Positions 24,255 to 37,054 are shown, numbered from the stretch's first letter. The stretch is 64,000 nt of DNA from Adiantum capillus-veneris (GCA_014529385.2 CM043945.1:153055741-153119740), one strand, 5' to 3'. The notes: generated by a model from the sequence alone, not told the origin. Made by a program: numbers and translations.

Positions 24255-24580
24255 TGTAAGAAATTTAGAACAAATAGGATCTTGTAGCAAGGAGAATAGA
24301 AAGAGAGATATGATGCAAAGTATATTTCTGGAAAATCAAAATTTAGGTTAGCACTATTACAAAGTGATGGCATCATCCACCCATACACTGCTCTCAAGGT
24401 AGAGCTTAGGTGGCGATATAGACAACTAGAGGCTAGTAGATATGGCTTAGTATCACATGAAATATGCTAAGAATATTCCTTTTAAAATTTGCTTGATCCC
24501 AAGCAAAGCTACTCACCGTGCCGTGGACCCCAAGGTTGAGTGCTCGAACTAGCTCCATGCCATCCACGATCACAAATTAA
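24255..24580 (-). repeat. Probable 5' LTR start of the copia remnant
   Basis: Begins with TG next to the primer site. No second copy is in the window, so the right end is unknown. It must end before the LINE remnant that becomes recognisable near 24580. Interrupted, AT-rich and non-coding. Confidence 0.35.
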
Positions 24581-25760
24581 GATCTCATCAGTGTAGAATC
24601 TGGGATCCACCAAATATATGTGCACTATTGGCTTCTCCATATATGAGGGCCTTACAAAATGTACAACATATATGATAGAGAGTAAACTTGATAGATGGGC
24701 ATTGCAGGTATACTAACATGGGTACCAAACACTCAACATCCATAGATATAGAATGAAGAGAGCTACGTGGCAAAGCATGGCATAGAAATAGTTTCCAAGT
24801 CTCGGCCTCTAGAAACAATCCATGGACTATGAGCTTGGCAAGCACTACCTTGCTCACTAGCTCTGAACCAATAATTCCCAAGTCTCCATCCTCTCTAGGA
24901 AAAGTTAATTTGCCTAATGGACTCCCTATAGAGTGTCAATAGAGCCATCTATGCCTCCCTACATAAAGATGCATACAAGGAATTTCAAATGTTCCATGAT
25001 ACCAAAGTGAAGATTCAAGAAAGATGGGATGAGACAAGCCATCCCAAGAAGAACTTGATTCACCCCAAGCGCTCTACCAACCTAAGACAAATGCAAGGAT
25101 GACCAATGGCAAAGTTACTTCCTGATAGAATGTGGTATGGGTGCAAACTGCCACTCAATTGACACATCAATGACATGGAAACCCAAATGTCTGCAAGTTT
25201 TTTCTCTAGGTAGCCAAGTGAAATTATCATGTGCACCCTACTTACAATCCTCATCTACTCCAACAATAAAATCAAAAGACTTATGCCATTGATGAAAGAA
25301 CCATTGGCCAACCAAAAGGTAGCGATAACATCTTGGTGATTGTCCAAGGTGGGTGTGTCATAGCGTGCAAAGGGCATGGTGTCATCTACATACTCATGAT
25401 CCATCAAATTTAACAAGTCATCCAAAGGCATCTGTCAACTATAGAAGAGTCCTATGGCGCAAGAAGAGAGACATGACCTCAACAAAAACAAAAAATAGGA
25501 TTCTAGGGGACATCCCTATCAAACTGAATGAGAAAGAGAAAAAATGTTGTTCAATGTGTCCTCTAATTGAGCGCTAGAAGCAGTACGCTACAATTCAAAT
25601 ACACCTCTAATTTAGTGCAAGGGGAAACCCATTCTTTGAATAGTTCCCTCCAAAAACCCAAACTACTCGATCATAAACCTTCTCAAAATCATGAAGCATA
25701 AATGCCATGGCTGATTTGTCTAATGAGCCCAGTTGAATTTCTCATAGAAAGTGAAGATGC
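24580..25760 (-). pseudogene. Decayed plant LINE reverse transcriptase
   Basis: The minus strand from about 25710 gives 'MAFMLHDFEKVYDRVVWVF', which matches RT motif 'DFEKAYDRVEW'. Degraded 'GCPLAP'-like and 'DDT'-like blocks follow near 25480-25370. The thumb and C-terminal region follow: 'IISLGYLEKKLADIWVSMS' and, near 24860, 'GIIGSELVSKVVLAKLIVHG', like the 'GLGIIDPE.QS.ALLAKL' block of plant L1-type RTs. Stops and shifts are frequent. It is a different and much older element than the LINE at 32.4-37.1 kb. Confidence 0.6.
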
Positions 25761-25880
25761 AACAACCAAGAGCATAGAGGGTCCAACAAATATAGAATAA
25801 TAGCACGATACAGCCAATAAAATCAATTGATCTACATACCTGGCAAGTTGCATATACACACAATTGCAAATCATACAAGG

Positions 25881-25984
<104 letters not shown>

Positions 25985-26514
25985 CATAGTGGGAAGTAAT
26001 AAGCATGCCCTCCACATTGCTTGCCACACCCGCTTCTCTCTCTTTTTTGAATCTCCCAGGGCAACATCCCAAGATTCTCACTATTAAATCATTAAAAATC
26101 CGCTCTAGTACCCCTACTTGGAGGTCAATTTAAATATCACACTCCATTTCTTGGGGTTTTCCTATAGGCTTGCAATCTATATAAGAAGAGAAGACGTTAT
26201 AAGATGCTCCCCACACGGAGGGGGTAATCTATAATCCAGTTGAAATTACCACACCCACCTAGACTACACATGCCAAGAAGGATGTAATCAATTATTTGAA
26301 AGGACGGTAAGGCCTCATGACTAAGTAACACAGGTCATTAAAAGCATGGGGGGGGAGGGGGGGGATCAAGGGCAAGGAAGTCCATGCACGAAGGTTGGGG
26401 AGATCACAGCCGTGATTGTCAACTCAAAAAGTAAGCACGATCACAAATTAAACCCCTTAAACCTAGACAGTGCATGTTGCTTACAATAAAAGACTATAAA
26501 AAAGGACAAGGGTA

Positions 26515-26850
26515 CAACATGTGTGTGTGGATGAGATGGCTAGTCAATCACAAAACCTGGACTATGAGGTCCTGGATTCAATGCCGGATGGTGGAGGCTT
26601 GATTTTTTGCGCTGTCCAAGTTCACTTTCGCCTCAATTTTCATGCTACCGGGGTTTAATCCGCCTCGATATCTCGCCTTGAACTTCCAAGCCATTGATCC
26701 CCTTAGCCCTCTCTTTAATGCCATGTGTTACTTAATGTTGTGGAGGGTAAGGCTAACTCCACCCCAAAGAGGTGCAGTTGTCTAACTGAAACTCAATTAG
26801 GGTAAGGAGGCCAATAGGGGAATGCCTAAGAAAACAAAAGATGCTTATCG
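26515..26850 (+). mobile_element. Candidate tRNA-derived SINE
   Basis: Near 26541 'TGGCTAGTCAATC' resembles a pol III A box (TRGCNNAGYNGG). About 33 bases later 'GGATTCAATGCC' resembles a B box (GGTTCRANNCC), inside 'GGACTATGAGGTCCTGGATT', a phrase typical of tRNA anticodon/T arms. The spacing is tRNA-like. A non-tRNA body follows; the 3' end is not identifiable. A transcriptionally dead copy is also possible. Confidence 0.4.
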
Positions 26851-27389
26851 CCGGTGCTACATCATTTTGAGTCATGAGACACACCATGGCAAGGATTATC
26901 TACAACAAAAGATTCAACACAAAAGACAGTCGACTGACAAAGATTGATGGCATTTTCTTTTTCCCGTGTAACAAAACGGGGTGTGAAAAGCAATACTGTC
27001 AGGGGGAGTTATGGATCGCTGTAGCCAGCAAGGTTCAAACCAGGAATCAGACGGTTGAGATCCGCTACAGATTGCGTTGAACACGAAAGCAGTAGCCCAT
27101 CTGTGTACCATAAGTGGTGTGTAAGCCTTAAATCTTTTGGGACGGGAGTCATCCTTAAACTGGACCCCGTACTATTATTGGCCCCTTTACCCTATGTGCA
27201 TTCGAAGCTCCCAAATTTCTTGGAATTCACCCTTGCACAATTTTCAAGAGATATGGTCTTATTTTAATCTCAAAACTCTCAATTTCTAACTTCTCTATAT
27301 CCTCAAATTATCTCTATCTTATCTCTCTGCCCTTGGAAAAGATACGCAAAGGTGTCCTTTTTGGTCTTGCCAAAGGCCAAAGGCTATAG
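26851..27389. other. No gene seen
   Basis: Short open frames only. 'GGTTCAAACC' at about 27030 fits a B box, but no A box lies at the right distance, so I do not call a SINE here. Confidence 0.5.
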
Positions 27390-27610
27390 AGATGCCTTCT
27401 CTTTTTGCCAACTGAGAAGGTTGAGTTGTATTTTCAAGCATTTTCTGATAGGCCAAATATGCTCATTGGTTGAAATAAGATAGTGGGCACTCATTTAAAT
27501 GAAGTGTGTGTAAATATAATGATGGACATGTCTTGAGTTTTGAAATACGAAGTGAATGATCATTCAAATGAAGAGTGTGTAAATTTAATGGGCATGTTTT
27601 GAGTTTTGAA
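27390..27610 (-). repeat. Interspersed repeat, inverted relative to the 37.4 and 38.0 kb copies
   Basis: The reverse complement shares 'aaatgcttaaaaatacaact'-type text, 'actcaagacatgtccatcat' and 'gccctttgg'-type text with 37380-37595 and 37975-38160. Within it a roughly 100-bp piece ('aatgaa.tgtgtgtaaatataatg...cttgagttttgaaata') occurs twice in tandem at about 27497-27610. Confidence 0.55.
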
Positions 27611-27799
27611 ATATAAATGCTCATTTACCAAGGAAAGGGTTTTGGGCTGCATTTACATCATCAAAAGTTGAAAGCCTTAGAGGTTAAAATTGATAAAACC
27701 TTAGCATAATGGCTCTACTTTCATTTTCATTACATAGAATCTTCCCAAGATGCTTTAGCATCTCCAATTAACATCTCCAATGCACTCACGATTTAAAAC

Positions 27800-27885
27800 C
27801 ATTCCTAATGGATAAGATTTGACCTCATCAAGGTGGAGAATAAGGCTTAACCACTAGGCTATATGCCTATGCTACCCTTTGGGGT
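27800..27885 (-). mobile_element. tRNA-like head of a SINE
   Basis: The minus strand from 27862 reads TATAGCCTAGTGGTTAAG, an excellent pol III A box. 'AGGTCAAATCTTATCC' at 27826-27811 fits a B box about 30 bases downstream, with 'TTGATGAGGTC' between them. This is the usual head of a tRNA-derived SINE. Its body would continue leftward to perhaps 27700; no clear tail was found. Confidence 0.5.
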
Positions 27886-28986
27886 CCTCTTAAGCATTAA
27901 AAAACAAGCGATAAAATCACAAGGCCTGCCTATACATGAAACAAGTGAAGAATATGAACATAAAAAAGAAAACTACAAGGATGGAAATCATATTGATTCA
28001 TAGTGGGGAGAGACAGGAGTGATTAGAATCAGTTACGAATTATAAGATTTACATCCACCAAAATTTGCTCAAACAGATGCACTAACAGGGAGAATCTAAG
28101 AACAAAATCAACGACAATTCCTTTCAAAATAACAAAAACCTCTCAATCCTAAAGATATAATTTGGCCGGCAACAATAGCTGTTAAAACTTAAATCTAAGT
28201 TTGAAGATTTTTTTTAGCAAATTGAATTTTAATACGAGAAATTTTAAGAGAAAAGTTTCCATCCATGAGGACAAATAGAGTAAAATGATAAGGCTACATG
28301 TTTGTATAAATTGGGTGGAAAGATAGTCACTTATTAAAGCGTTTCTTGAGACAACACGTTTTTTAAGAACTCTTTATGATCATTAAGACAAGGAAACGTG
28401 TTGCACCGCAATTGTTCTGCTCTGTAGGTTATAAATGCCTTCCAAAGTTCTCAGATCCCATGGAGGCGGCCCCGTTGCATGGATGACGGGAAGTGCAGAA
28501 CCCGACGAGGCTAAGGTTCTCACCACCATGGCTAGGAGAGAGTTGTAGGTGCTCCTGGTAGCACACATTAAAGGCGGGTGTGTCTCTGCAAATGTTCTCT
28601 ATGTCACGCTGTTGTGGTGCCAGCTATACCTGTGCTTGTGTTCTCTAAGCGTACACGCCCACAAGGGTTGGCATGGTAGACGTCGTGCAACGGTACGGGT
28701 TGTTCTACACGAGGCTTGAAAGTAAGAGGGGCCATTCCGTCGCCAAAGGCGACGGCGTTTTACTATTAGCAATAGAATGCCTAAAAAATGGGTTTTCGAA
28801 GATAGAAGTGTTTTCCACTAGAATATATCATGGAAACTCCATGAATTTACATTTGAGCTTTAGCATTTTATTGAAACTCCATTAATTTCATTTCAATCAC
28901 ACTTTGGGTGTCATTACCTAAGCATATGTGCAAAATTTTGAGCGGCAAATGCCCTATGTATGAAGAAACTTTATAGGACCGTCTTT
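27886..28986. other. No recognised gene
   Basis: A GC-richer stretch at 28440-28760 can be read open on the plus strand ('SHGGGPVAWMTGSAEPDEAK') but matches nothing I recognise and soon meets stops. It may be a gene fragment. The rest is AT-rich. Confidence 0.35.
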
Positions 28987-29063
28987 TCAAGAGCGAAAGG
29001 TCGTCTGTATAAATCTGAGTAGAAAACGCAGGATGTATGAGAGGTATGAGAGGAGTGTAGGAT

Positions 29064-29146
<83 letters not shown>

Positions 29147-29965
29147 AGGTTTCGCACGCTCCTTGATCCGAGGCTATTCTGAGCCACAAGCATTACGGAA
29201 AGGGGACTTGGAGAGGGGAGGCTCCATCGCCTTTGCTCACTCCTCTGCAACGCAATTGGGTACATGTGATTCAGGGAGACCTTGAAAGCAGGGTTCCACG
29301 GAGGAGGAAAGTGCCCTTCATTCAAGTCTTTGGGGATCCAAAAGGTGAAGGATGTCGCAAGGAAGGAGCTGAGGTAGTTGCCCAAGGCAAAGCCTGAGAG
29401 AGACATTGTAGTTGCAAGGCTGCGCATGCCTATTGGTGCATACATATAGTTGAATTCCATGTGTCTGCATGTGTAAAGTACAGTGGTCAAGCCCTCTAAC
29501 ATATACTGAGGTGCAAGCCAAAATATGGTCATGGGCACTGCCATCCCATCATCTGCCTTTGCAGCATGCACAATGCGTAGTCTTCGTGCCTCTACAATGG
29601 CTGCTATGGAGAACATTGCTATGTCCACCACAAGGCCTGCTCCCATTCTTCCTATTGATAAAATCTCTCTGTTGTGCCTTTTAGTACATGGCTCTACCAG
29701 CATTGTATATACAGGGGCACCCACGACTACCATAGCCAAACTGAATAAGCCCATTGATGCAGGTGGGAACATCATGTTTCCCCACACATGTTTGTCCATT
29801 GTATCCCCTTGGAGGACAAAAAAAGTGCCTTTCTGTACCACCACTGATGCTACTAAGATGCCACACACCCAAAACGGGAGTAGGCAAACGATAATCGTCA
29901 CTGTCTTAACCTGCTCCACTCTACATTCACGATGTTTCTTTGAGGGTGCGGCTTTGTCTAGACAT
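28987..29965 (-). pseudogene. C-terminal half of an NPF (NRT1/PTR) transporter, 3' end damaged
   Basis: NPF proteins are plasma-membrane or vacuolar proton-coupled carriers of nitrate, peptides and hormones, with 12 helices. This frame holds the second half: 'LDKAA' and 'VEQVKTVTIIVCLLPFWVCG' (helix 7), 'TFFVLQGDTMD', 'NMMFPPASMGLFSLAMVVVG' (8), 'RMGAGLVVDIAMFSIAAIVE' (9), 'VPMTIFWLAPQYMLEG' (10) and 'MRSLATTMSLSGFALGNYLS' (11). A 3' splice site (CTTTGCAG) precedes 29965 at the usual NPF exon boundary; upstream exons are absent. Compared with the plus-strand copy at 31271, about 80-95 bp encoding helix 12 are deleted. The frame then runs through the former 3' UTR into a CT microsatellite, ending in Arg-Glu repeats. 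No intact product is expected. Confidence 0.8.
29066..29142. repeat. (CT)n microsatellite, 77 bp
   Basis: Pure CT run just past the end of NPF homology. On the minus strand it extends the broken NPF frame as an Arg-Glu tail. Confidence 0.95.
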
Positions 29966-31270
29966 CTGCAAAGCCCATAATCAAGTAGTGCTAGCCCATG
30001 ATTCAGTTGATGTACATGTTTCACACAATGATTTATTCAAAGGCTTGAAAGAAGATCATATTGTGGGCTCTTTGTTGACATGGAAGCCATTGAAGAGATA
30101 GTCAAAACACGATTCGTTATGATACCTTGCTGTAGCACACAGCTACTGCTTTGCATGAAAACAGATATGTAATTCACCTGATGCTGGTAGTTCTTTGACA
30201 AATATTGACTGCCGATGATTTTGCAGAGACGACTTTACTCCATTTATGATTGCGCATGGCAGCATAGAATGGAAGGGAAGGGTCTACTCCTCAAAAGAAA
30301 AACCGATTTATCAGCTCAGAGAATAAAACCCAATAATGGACATGAATCCATAATAGGGCATTTGCTCTTCATCACAGCTTATTCAAAATTCCAAATTGTA
30401 CCAATATCTAAATCTTTCTCAGTCTATACACTTTTCATCTTTAGTCATCCAAGGATGTTCAAGAAATGCAGTAGACATCATCACAAACCCCCCTTCTGTC
30501 TAAGTAAACAACATACTAGAAACATTTAATTTTTTTAATTGCCTTAACAAGCATAAAAAAAATCCTCTATGCACACAAGCGAGGAACATGGCACACAACT
30601 ATCAGACTATATCCAACCACAAACCCTATCCGACATCAACAAAAAAATGCGACAACGGAGGCATATTGCTGCTCATTCTTAACATATATGAATGTTCCAG
30701 CACGAAAACATCAATCTGACAAAGACATGCGAGCAAGATGATTATGGGATCACCATAGCCAAAGTTATATACTCTTCACTCTCGTTGTGATACATGCACC
30801 ACCCAATCCCACCTAAGTCCGACATACAAACCCAATGACTATCGAAGACCTCCGAACACAACTGCACACATGATATTAAACATCAGAGTGCTAATTAGCC
30901 GGATGCGAGCATAAATAAATTGCACATGTTAATCCGATAAGATAAATGGGGTAACACAACAGAAAAAAACTTGAAGTGGGTCGCACCCCAAAGGAAGGAA
31001 CAAAATTGCAGTGTCTAAAACCCTAGCAAAACGCTTCATGGCTCTTAGCTTCACCGAACACCGGTGCAGATGACGAGAATAGACATGGGAATGCTGATGA
31101 CAGAGCAGGGCATAGAAAAGAGCCCAAAAATGAGAACTTGCTACTGTTAACTCCGCTAGCAGCACAATAGTATGCTACACGAAACCGCTAGCTACATGAG
31201 AACAGCAAAAAAGCTTGAAATGTAGACCCGAAGCGGTGATTCAGGGCTGCGCTACGTGAAATCCCTGAAA
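29966..31270. other. Spacer between inverted NPF fragments; no gene
   Basis: I looked for the missing 5' exons of the NPF gene on both strands and found no hydrophobic, family-like frame. The sequence is AT-rich with short open frames only. Confidence 0.5.
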
Positions 31271-31618
31271 ATCACATGAAAGGGCTTGACCATTGTACTT
31301 TACACATGTGGGCACATGGAATTCAACTATATGTATGCACCGCAGGGCATGCGCAGCCTTGCAACTGCAATGTCTCTCTCAGGATTTTCCTTGGGCAACT
31401 ACCTCAGCTCCTTCCTTGTGACATCCTTCAGCTTTTGGATCCCCAAAGACTTGAATGAAGGGCACCTGGACTACTTCTATTGGCTGCTTGTAGCCCTGAT
31501 GTTGCTTGATTTTCTGCTCTTTGTGGTCGCCTCCAAGTGGGTGCTTTCCTCCTCCGCGGAACCTTCCTTTCAAGGTCTCCCTGAATCACACGTGCTCAAT
31601 TGCGTAGTAGAGGAGTGA
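31271..31618 (+). pseudogene. NPF transporter 3' end fragment (plus strand)
   Basis: Starts abruptly within helix 10 ('GLTIVLYTCGHMEFNYMY' in frame), continues with 'MRSLATAMSLSGFSLGNYLS' (helix 11) and 'DYFYWLLVALMLLDFLLFVV' (helix 12), and ends at TGA at 31616-31618 after a short tail. It is an inverted, slightly diverged copy of 29498-29170 but keeps the helix 12 segment lost there. About 50 bp of the shared 3' UTR follow, to 31668. No start codon, promoter or upstream exon, so it is a dead fragment. Confidence 0.8.
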
Positions 31619-31669
31619 GCAAAGGCGATGGAGCCTCTCCAAGTCCCCTTTCCGTAATGCTTGTGGCTG

Positions 31670-32245
<576 letters not shown>

Positions 32246-32352
32246 CCATAGACATTATCCCCTGGCCCATTGCACGCGTGCAACCCACTCGACAATGTCT
32301 TCTTGCACCATCTCTCCCCCACGCCGCCTCCCCATCCTTGCATGCGTTCAAC

Positions 32353-32353
32353 T

Positions 32354-32439
<86 letters not shown>
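32353..32439. repeat. Compound (TG)n-(GA)n microsatellite at LINE 3' flank
   Basis: TG to 32378, then GA to 32439 with one 'cg' interruption at 32411. It directly abuts the 3' end of the LINE and matches the GA tract at its other end. Confidence 0.95.
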
Positions 32440-32443
<4 letters not shown>

Positions 32444-32471
32444 ATTATCGTCCTCGAAGGTCAAATATGAC

Positions 32472-35400
32472 CTATGGGACCAAAGTTACATGTGATGTAG
32501 TATGTGTATGGCTGATGAGTGACTCTCGATGCTCCAAAATTGTAGTGATGAGAGTCGCAATGGAGAGCCCACACTTTGGCTGGGAGAGGAAAGTGTGTAG
32601 GTCTAAGTTATGGCTGAAAATGTGAGAGAAGCAAGTTCGGATGTGATCAAAAGCTGAGCACTCTAGTAGTGTGTGGTACTCAGACTCTCGAACTTGCAGT
32701 GAGTATAATGTGCACAATCGATTTGACTCTTCTCCATTGCCCCAACGCCCTATCTCGCATCGAAGGAAATGGGAGCTAAGCCAAATTGCTACGATAGTGC
32801 GTATCGCGGACAAGGGAATAGGCTCAAGCATGTAAGTGTGAGTATGGTTCCCTCTCTCAGCGAAGAACATGGTTTTGTAGTTGGGGGCAATATAGGTGGT
32901 GTAATGTATGAAGCGTGACCCACCGGATTTCTCCCAAGCCGTAATACATTGGCGTTGTAGAAAAGCTTCATTCACTTGAGAGTCAATTGAAGCATCATGT
33001 AGCAAGTATAATGCATCCCATCTCCCAAACCACTTCTTTATGTCTTGCATCCATCCCGTGCTCAAGATCTTGCTTTTATGCGTCTTTTGAACTTTTTTGC
33101 TTGCTTCCCATGCAATTGTAGGAAGTCGATGTGAGGGGTTTTGACGCATCTTTATCATGTACTCCACAACCCTTTCCATGCCCATAACCTCAATTGGAAG
33201 AGATCCCGACTTAAGAAGTAGGAGCATATATGGTGGTTGTGTCTTAACTTGGAGAAAGTTTGTAAGAAAACGCTTTTGGACATTCTCAAACTCTTTCCAA
33301 GTAGACTTTGAGATGCTCCCGCCCCACACTTCAACTCCATAAAGAAGAACCGGTGTCACCAATGCATCAAAAAGATACTTCTTGAGAACCCAACACTTGA
33401 TGTTTCCCGCATTACACATGTTCTCAAATGCATAATATGCTCTCTTTCCCGCTTCCAAACGACACATAGCACATTCATGCCACTTGTGATTGGATGGAAC
33501 CTCAAAGCCAAGGTACTTAAAGCTCTCAACAACTTCAAGTGTCTCGTTGTTTTACACAATGCATGGCTTCTCCTTATGGTTGGTTTTCACAAGCATAACC
33601 TTTGTTTTGTATTCATTTACAATCAGCCCACTATGCAAGCAAAAGTTCTCAAGGACAACCATAAGCTTTTGTGCATCTTCTAAAGTGTGTGCTAGAAGCA
33701 CTACATCATCCGCATACAACAAAAGCATGATTACCGCATTGCAAATAGTGACCTCTTCAATGCCTTCTTTTTGCATAAAGTCAAGTACCATTTGTTCCAA
33801 TTGATCGATGCATAGACCAAAGAGAGTTGGTGACAATGGACATCCTTGTTTAACCCCAATAGTGCTTACAAAAATTTCTGAAATTTCTCTTCCCATGCGC
33901 AATTGACAAATCACCTTCTCAGAGATTCGAGAAACCGCAAACATAAACTCACTTGGCACTTGGAGTTCTTCCATCCTTCTCCACAAATTGTTACGTGGAA
34001 TCATATCAAAGGCTTTCTTAAAGTCCACAAAACAACAATACAATCGCTTGCCTTTCAACCGACTTTCCTCCATGAGAACACGAAGAGTGACAAGATGATC
34101 AATGGTGCTATGGTATCGACGAAAACCTGCTTGTCCCTTTGCATGCTTGTCATTCTCTTCAGCCCAATCACTCAATTTCATCTCAATTATGCACGCAAAC
34201 AACTTTGCCATAAGAGACCCAATCATTATAGTCCGGTAGTTGCTTACATTCTTTACATCCCCTCCTTTATGCAAAGGCTTAACCCAATTAGTACTCCAAT
34301 CATAAGGCATACCATGTTGAAGTGCAAGGTTGAACATATCACACATCCACTCATGGGTAAAATCTCTTGTCCATTTGATCATCTCCGGCTTGATACCTTG
34401 AAGATCTCCCGCTTTGCGAGTGGCCAACTTTTCAAGCCCACCGCATACATACTCAATAGTAAAAAAAGACGGCATACATGGGAGTGAACCATAAAATGAC
34501 ATTTTTTCAGTATTTGCTTGCTCATATAATTGCCTACAATGTGTGTACATATCCACTAGACTCAAGTTACCAAAATTCTCAACCCGCTTGCCTCTCAAGT
34601 TTCTCCAAAATCTTCCACATGCATGTGCCTTTTCTTGGACTTGAAATTCTTGTTGCTTTACTTCCCATCTTCTTCTCTTCTTTTGAATCAATGCCTTGTA
34701 TGTATGCAAATGACTTTGATAGTTGTCTTTGTCCATAGTTGCATCAAGCTTTATCAAGGACTTTCGAGTATCTTGACATTCTTTATCAAACCACCTTTTG
34801 CGTGATCTGTCTTTGTTGATACCATGGAGATGCTTTATGGAAAAGCATTCTTCCGCACAAGAATAAATAGCTTTCTCGAAAGCTTCCCATTTAGTTTCCA
34901 ATGGTGCATCACATTGAAGCTTTGTCATCCATAATTTTTGCTCAACCATTTCAATGTACATTGGTGCCCGTTTGAAATCCATACATAGTGATAACTTCTC
35001 TTTCCTTTGGCTGAGATTATCATGCTTAGTTGCTTCTCCACATGAAAGGTCAATACATAAGGTGCGATGGTCGGATTCCGGGGTCCATTGACCAAACATT
35101 AAACTCTTTATGCGATACATGATGGCTTCAGAGAGTAGCATATAGTCAATCACACTATCCCCATTATGTCTCCTACATGTAAATCCATTGGTTCCACTCC
35201 ACAAAGATACACCATTGGCAATGAGCATACCCGTGCGATTACACATATGTAAAAGTAACTTTCCATAGTGATCCGGCTCTTTCTCATCCATTGAAGTACG
35301 ATCATACAAGTGAACTTCCTCCAACTCCCTTGAAATGTATGGCATATCAAATTATTGAGTATCATGTTGCAATGTTTTTGTGCGAGCATTCATATCCCCA

Positions 35401-35864
35401 AATACATTAACATCACCTTCACCTTTGAAATAAGCAATGTCCTCTTCCAAATCAGAAAATGGTTGATCTCTATCCATGCAAGCATAAAAGGAAGAATCAT
35501 GATGAGGAATGTAGCAACCGGCTACAAAAATGGGTGCTCTTTTTGGTGTCATAATTTTCAGCCATACATAACGTTTGTACTTGTCATCTTTCACAATTGA
35601 TACAAAATCTTCCAATCCTTTCTTAACCATACATGCTAACCCTCCTTGTTCTCTTCGTTGCTTGAGATTCTTTGACCACATCAATGAATATACATTGTAA
35701 TCCTCCAAGCCGTTAATCCTTTGTGTATCATGCTCCCAAGTTTCAACAAGAAGTACAACATCGGCTTTGCTTGTTAGTTCATCAATGCCAACCCCTGCAT
35801 TCCATGGGTATCCATTACAATTCCAAAAGCATATTTTCAATTGTAACTCGGTCTCATAGGTCAC
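32472..35864 (-). pseudogene. LINE ORF2: endonuclease-reverse transcriptase, two in-frame stops
   Basis: One reading frame of about 1130 codons. The N-terminus is an APE-type endonuclease that would nick target DNA: 'ICFWNCNGYPWNAG', 'LLVETWEHD', 'GGLACMVKKGLEDFV', 'VFGDMNARTKTLQ' and 'WTPESDHRTLCIDL' (catalytic N, D-x-N and SDH residues present). RT follows: 'NWVKPLHKGGDVKNVSNYRT', 'KGQAGFRRYHSTIDHL', 'CCFVDFKKAFDMI', 'GVKQGCPLSPTLF' and the active site 'LLLYADDVVLLA'. The C-terminal part has 'LFDALVTPVLLYGVEVWGG' and a cysteine/histidine segment ('LCTLYSLQVRESEYHTLLEC'). TAA stops interrupt it at about 35352 and 33552, both without frame change. ORF1 lies just upstream. Confidence 0.88.
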
Positions 35865-35870
35865 GCATCC

Positions 35871-36825
35871 CTATTTTCTTGAGAGACTTGCCTCCTCCTT
35901 GGGCACATTTTCTTCATGAGAGATCTCCTTGTTTTTATTATTCTTTTCCTCATATGCCTTGCGACGCATATTTTGTTGCTTAATAGTGCGATCTTCACAT
36001 ACAAAACATTTTGTATCCCTCAAATAGATCCAACTATTATCAAGGATAATCTTTCGCTTGGTCTCATCCGGCATGGTGCATACAATTGGCCGTTCTCCCG
36101 AGCGAGGAGCTCCTTGCTTCCCCACTCTATGTGCTCCATATATAGACCATAACTCCGGACATGCCAAAGTGGGTTTTGAAGAAATCTTCAATAACAATGG
36201 CAAGAGAAGGAGGTGTCTCTAACTTCTCTTCGGGAATTCCACGAATAACAATGTTCTTGGAACGTCGCTCCCGTTCCTTCAACTCCTCCACATCCACATT
36301 CTCAACATTCTTTGTTTGAACCATAGCTTGCATGAGTGAGGAATTAGAAACCACATTGCTACCACATACATCAGCCCAAGACTTGTTTGTGCATACATTT
36401 TTCATGTCGCATACATCCCGGCTCATAGTGTCAAATTTCTCCTCTTTCAATACATGGTCATGCTCTACTTTGCTCATCTGCTCCTTCAAAGCATTCAAGT
36501 CCACAAGAGAGCGTTTACATTCCTTGACTTCCTCTTCAAGTTGCATCAAACGTGTTGTTTGCATCTCAAGTGTCCTCTTGAGATTCTCATTCTCAACCAC
36601 AAGTACCCTTAGCGTGCCATTATCCATTGCAAGTGCTCGTAAGTCTTCGCCTTGTTTGTTTACGGTCTCTTGCAATGATACCAAGTACGCCATGATCATG
36701 GTTTCCGATGTCGTTGGTTGGGTGGTTGTGTTGCTATCTCCACACTTAGGAGATTTTGAATCATTTTCCACAATGGTTATGGACCTTGTTGAAGAAGAAG
36801 AACCCTTGCGAGTGCCGGAAGACAT
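35871..36825 (-). pseudogene. LINE ORF1: coiled-coil RNA-binding protein, one frameshift
   Basis: Begins MSSGTRKGSSSS at 36825. Residues about 45-130 form a leucine/glutamate-rich coiled coil (trimerisation is typical of such proteins). Then comes 'RERRSKNIVIRGIPEEK', the beta-strand start of an RRM-like domain as in L1-type ORF1 proteins. Near 36160 the frame shifts. The C-terminal domain continues in another frame as 'YGAHRVGKQGAPRSGERPIV' and 'PDETKRKIILDNSWIYLRDT', ending at 35871, seven bases from the first ORF2 codon seen. ORF1 proteins coat LINE RNA. Function is by family resemblance. Confidence 0.75.
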
Positions 36826-37054
36826 TGTATGTAAAATAGGAGATAAGAATCAATTTTGTTGAACCTGTTCACTTTTGAAATGCTGCTACAGAAACACCTT
36901 CCATAACTCTGAAAATTTCTGTCTTTACATCAATGCGTAGAGGACTTCGTGCTCTTCGATTGAGGCTATAGATCACCCAAATCGGAGTTCGGATGAAGAA
37001 GTTATGATCAAAAGAGTGGACTGCTGTCTACTAGGTCAAAAAACGGCTGCGTTT

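Noticed and set aside
27020-27070. B-box-like GGTTCAAACC as a tRNA or SINE
   Set aside because: No A box at tRNA-like distance and no cloverleaf can be drawn.
28440-28760. Possible gene in the GC-richer patch
   Set aside because: Readable for only about 60-80 codons, no recognised motif, no start or splice context; left as unexplained.
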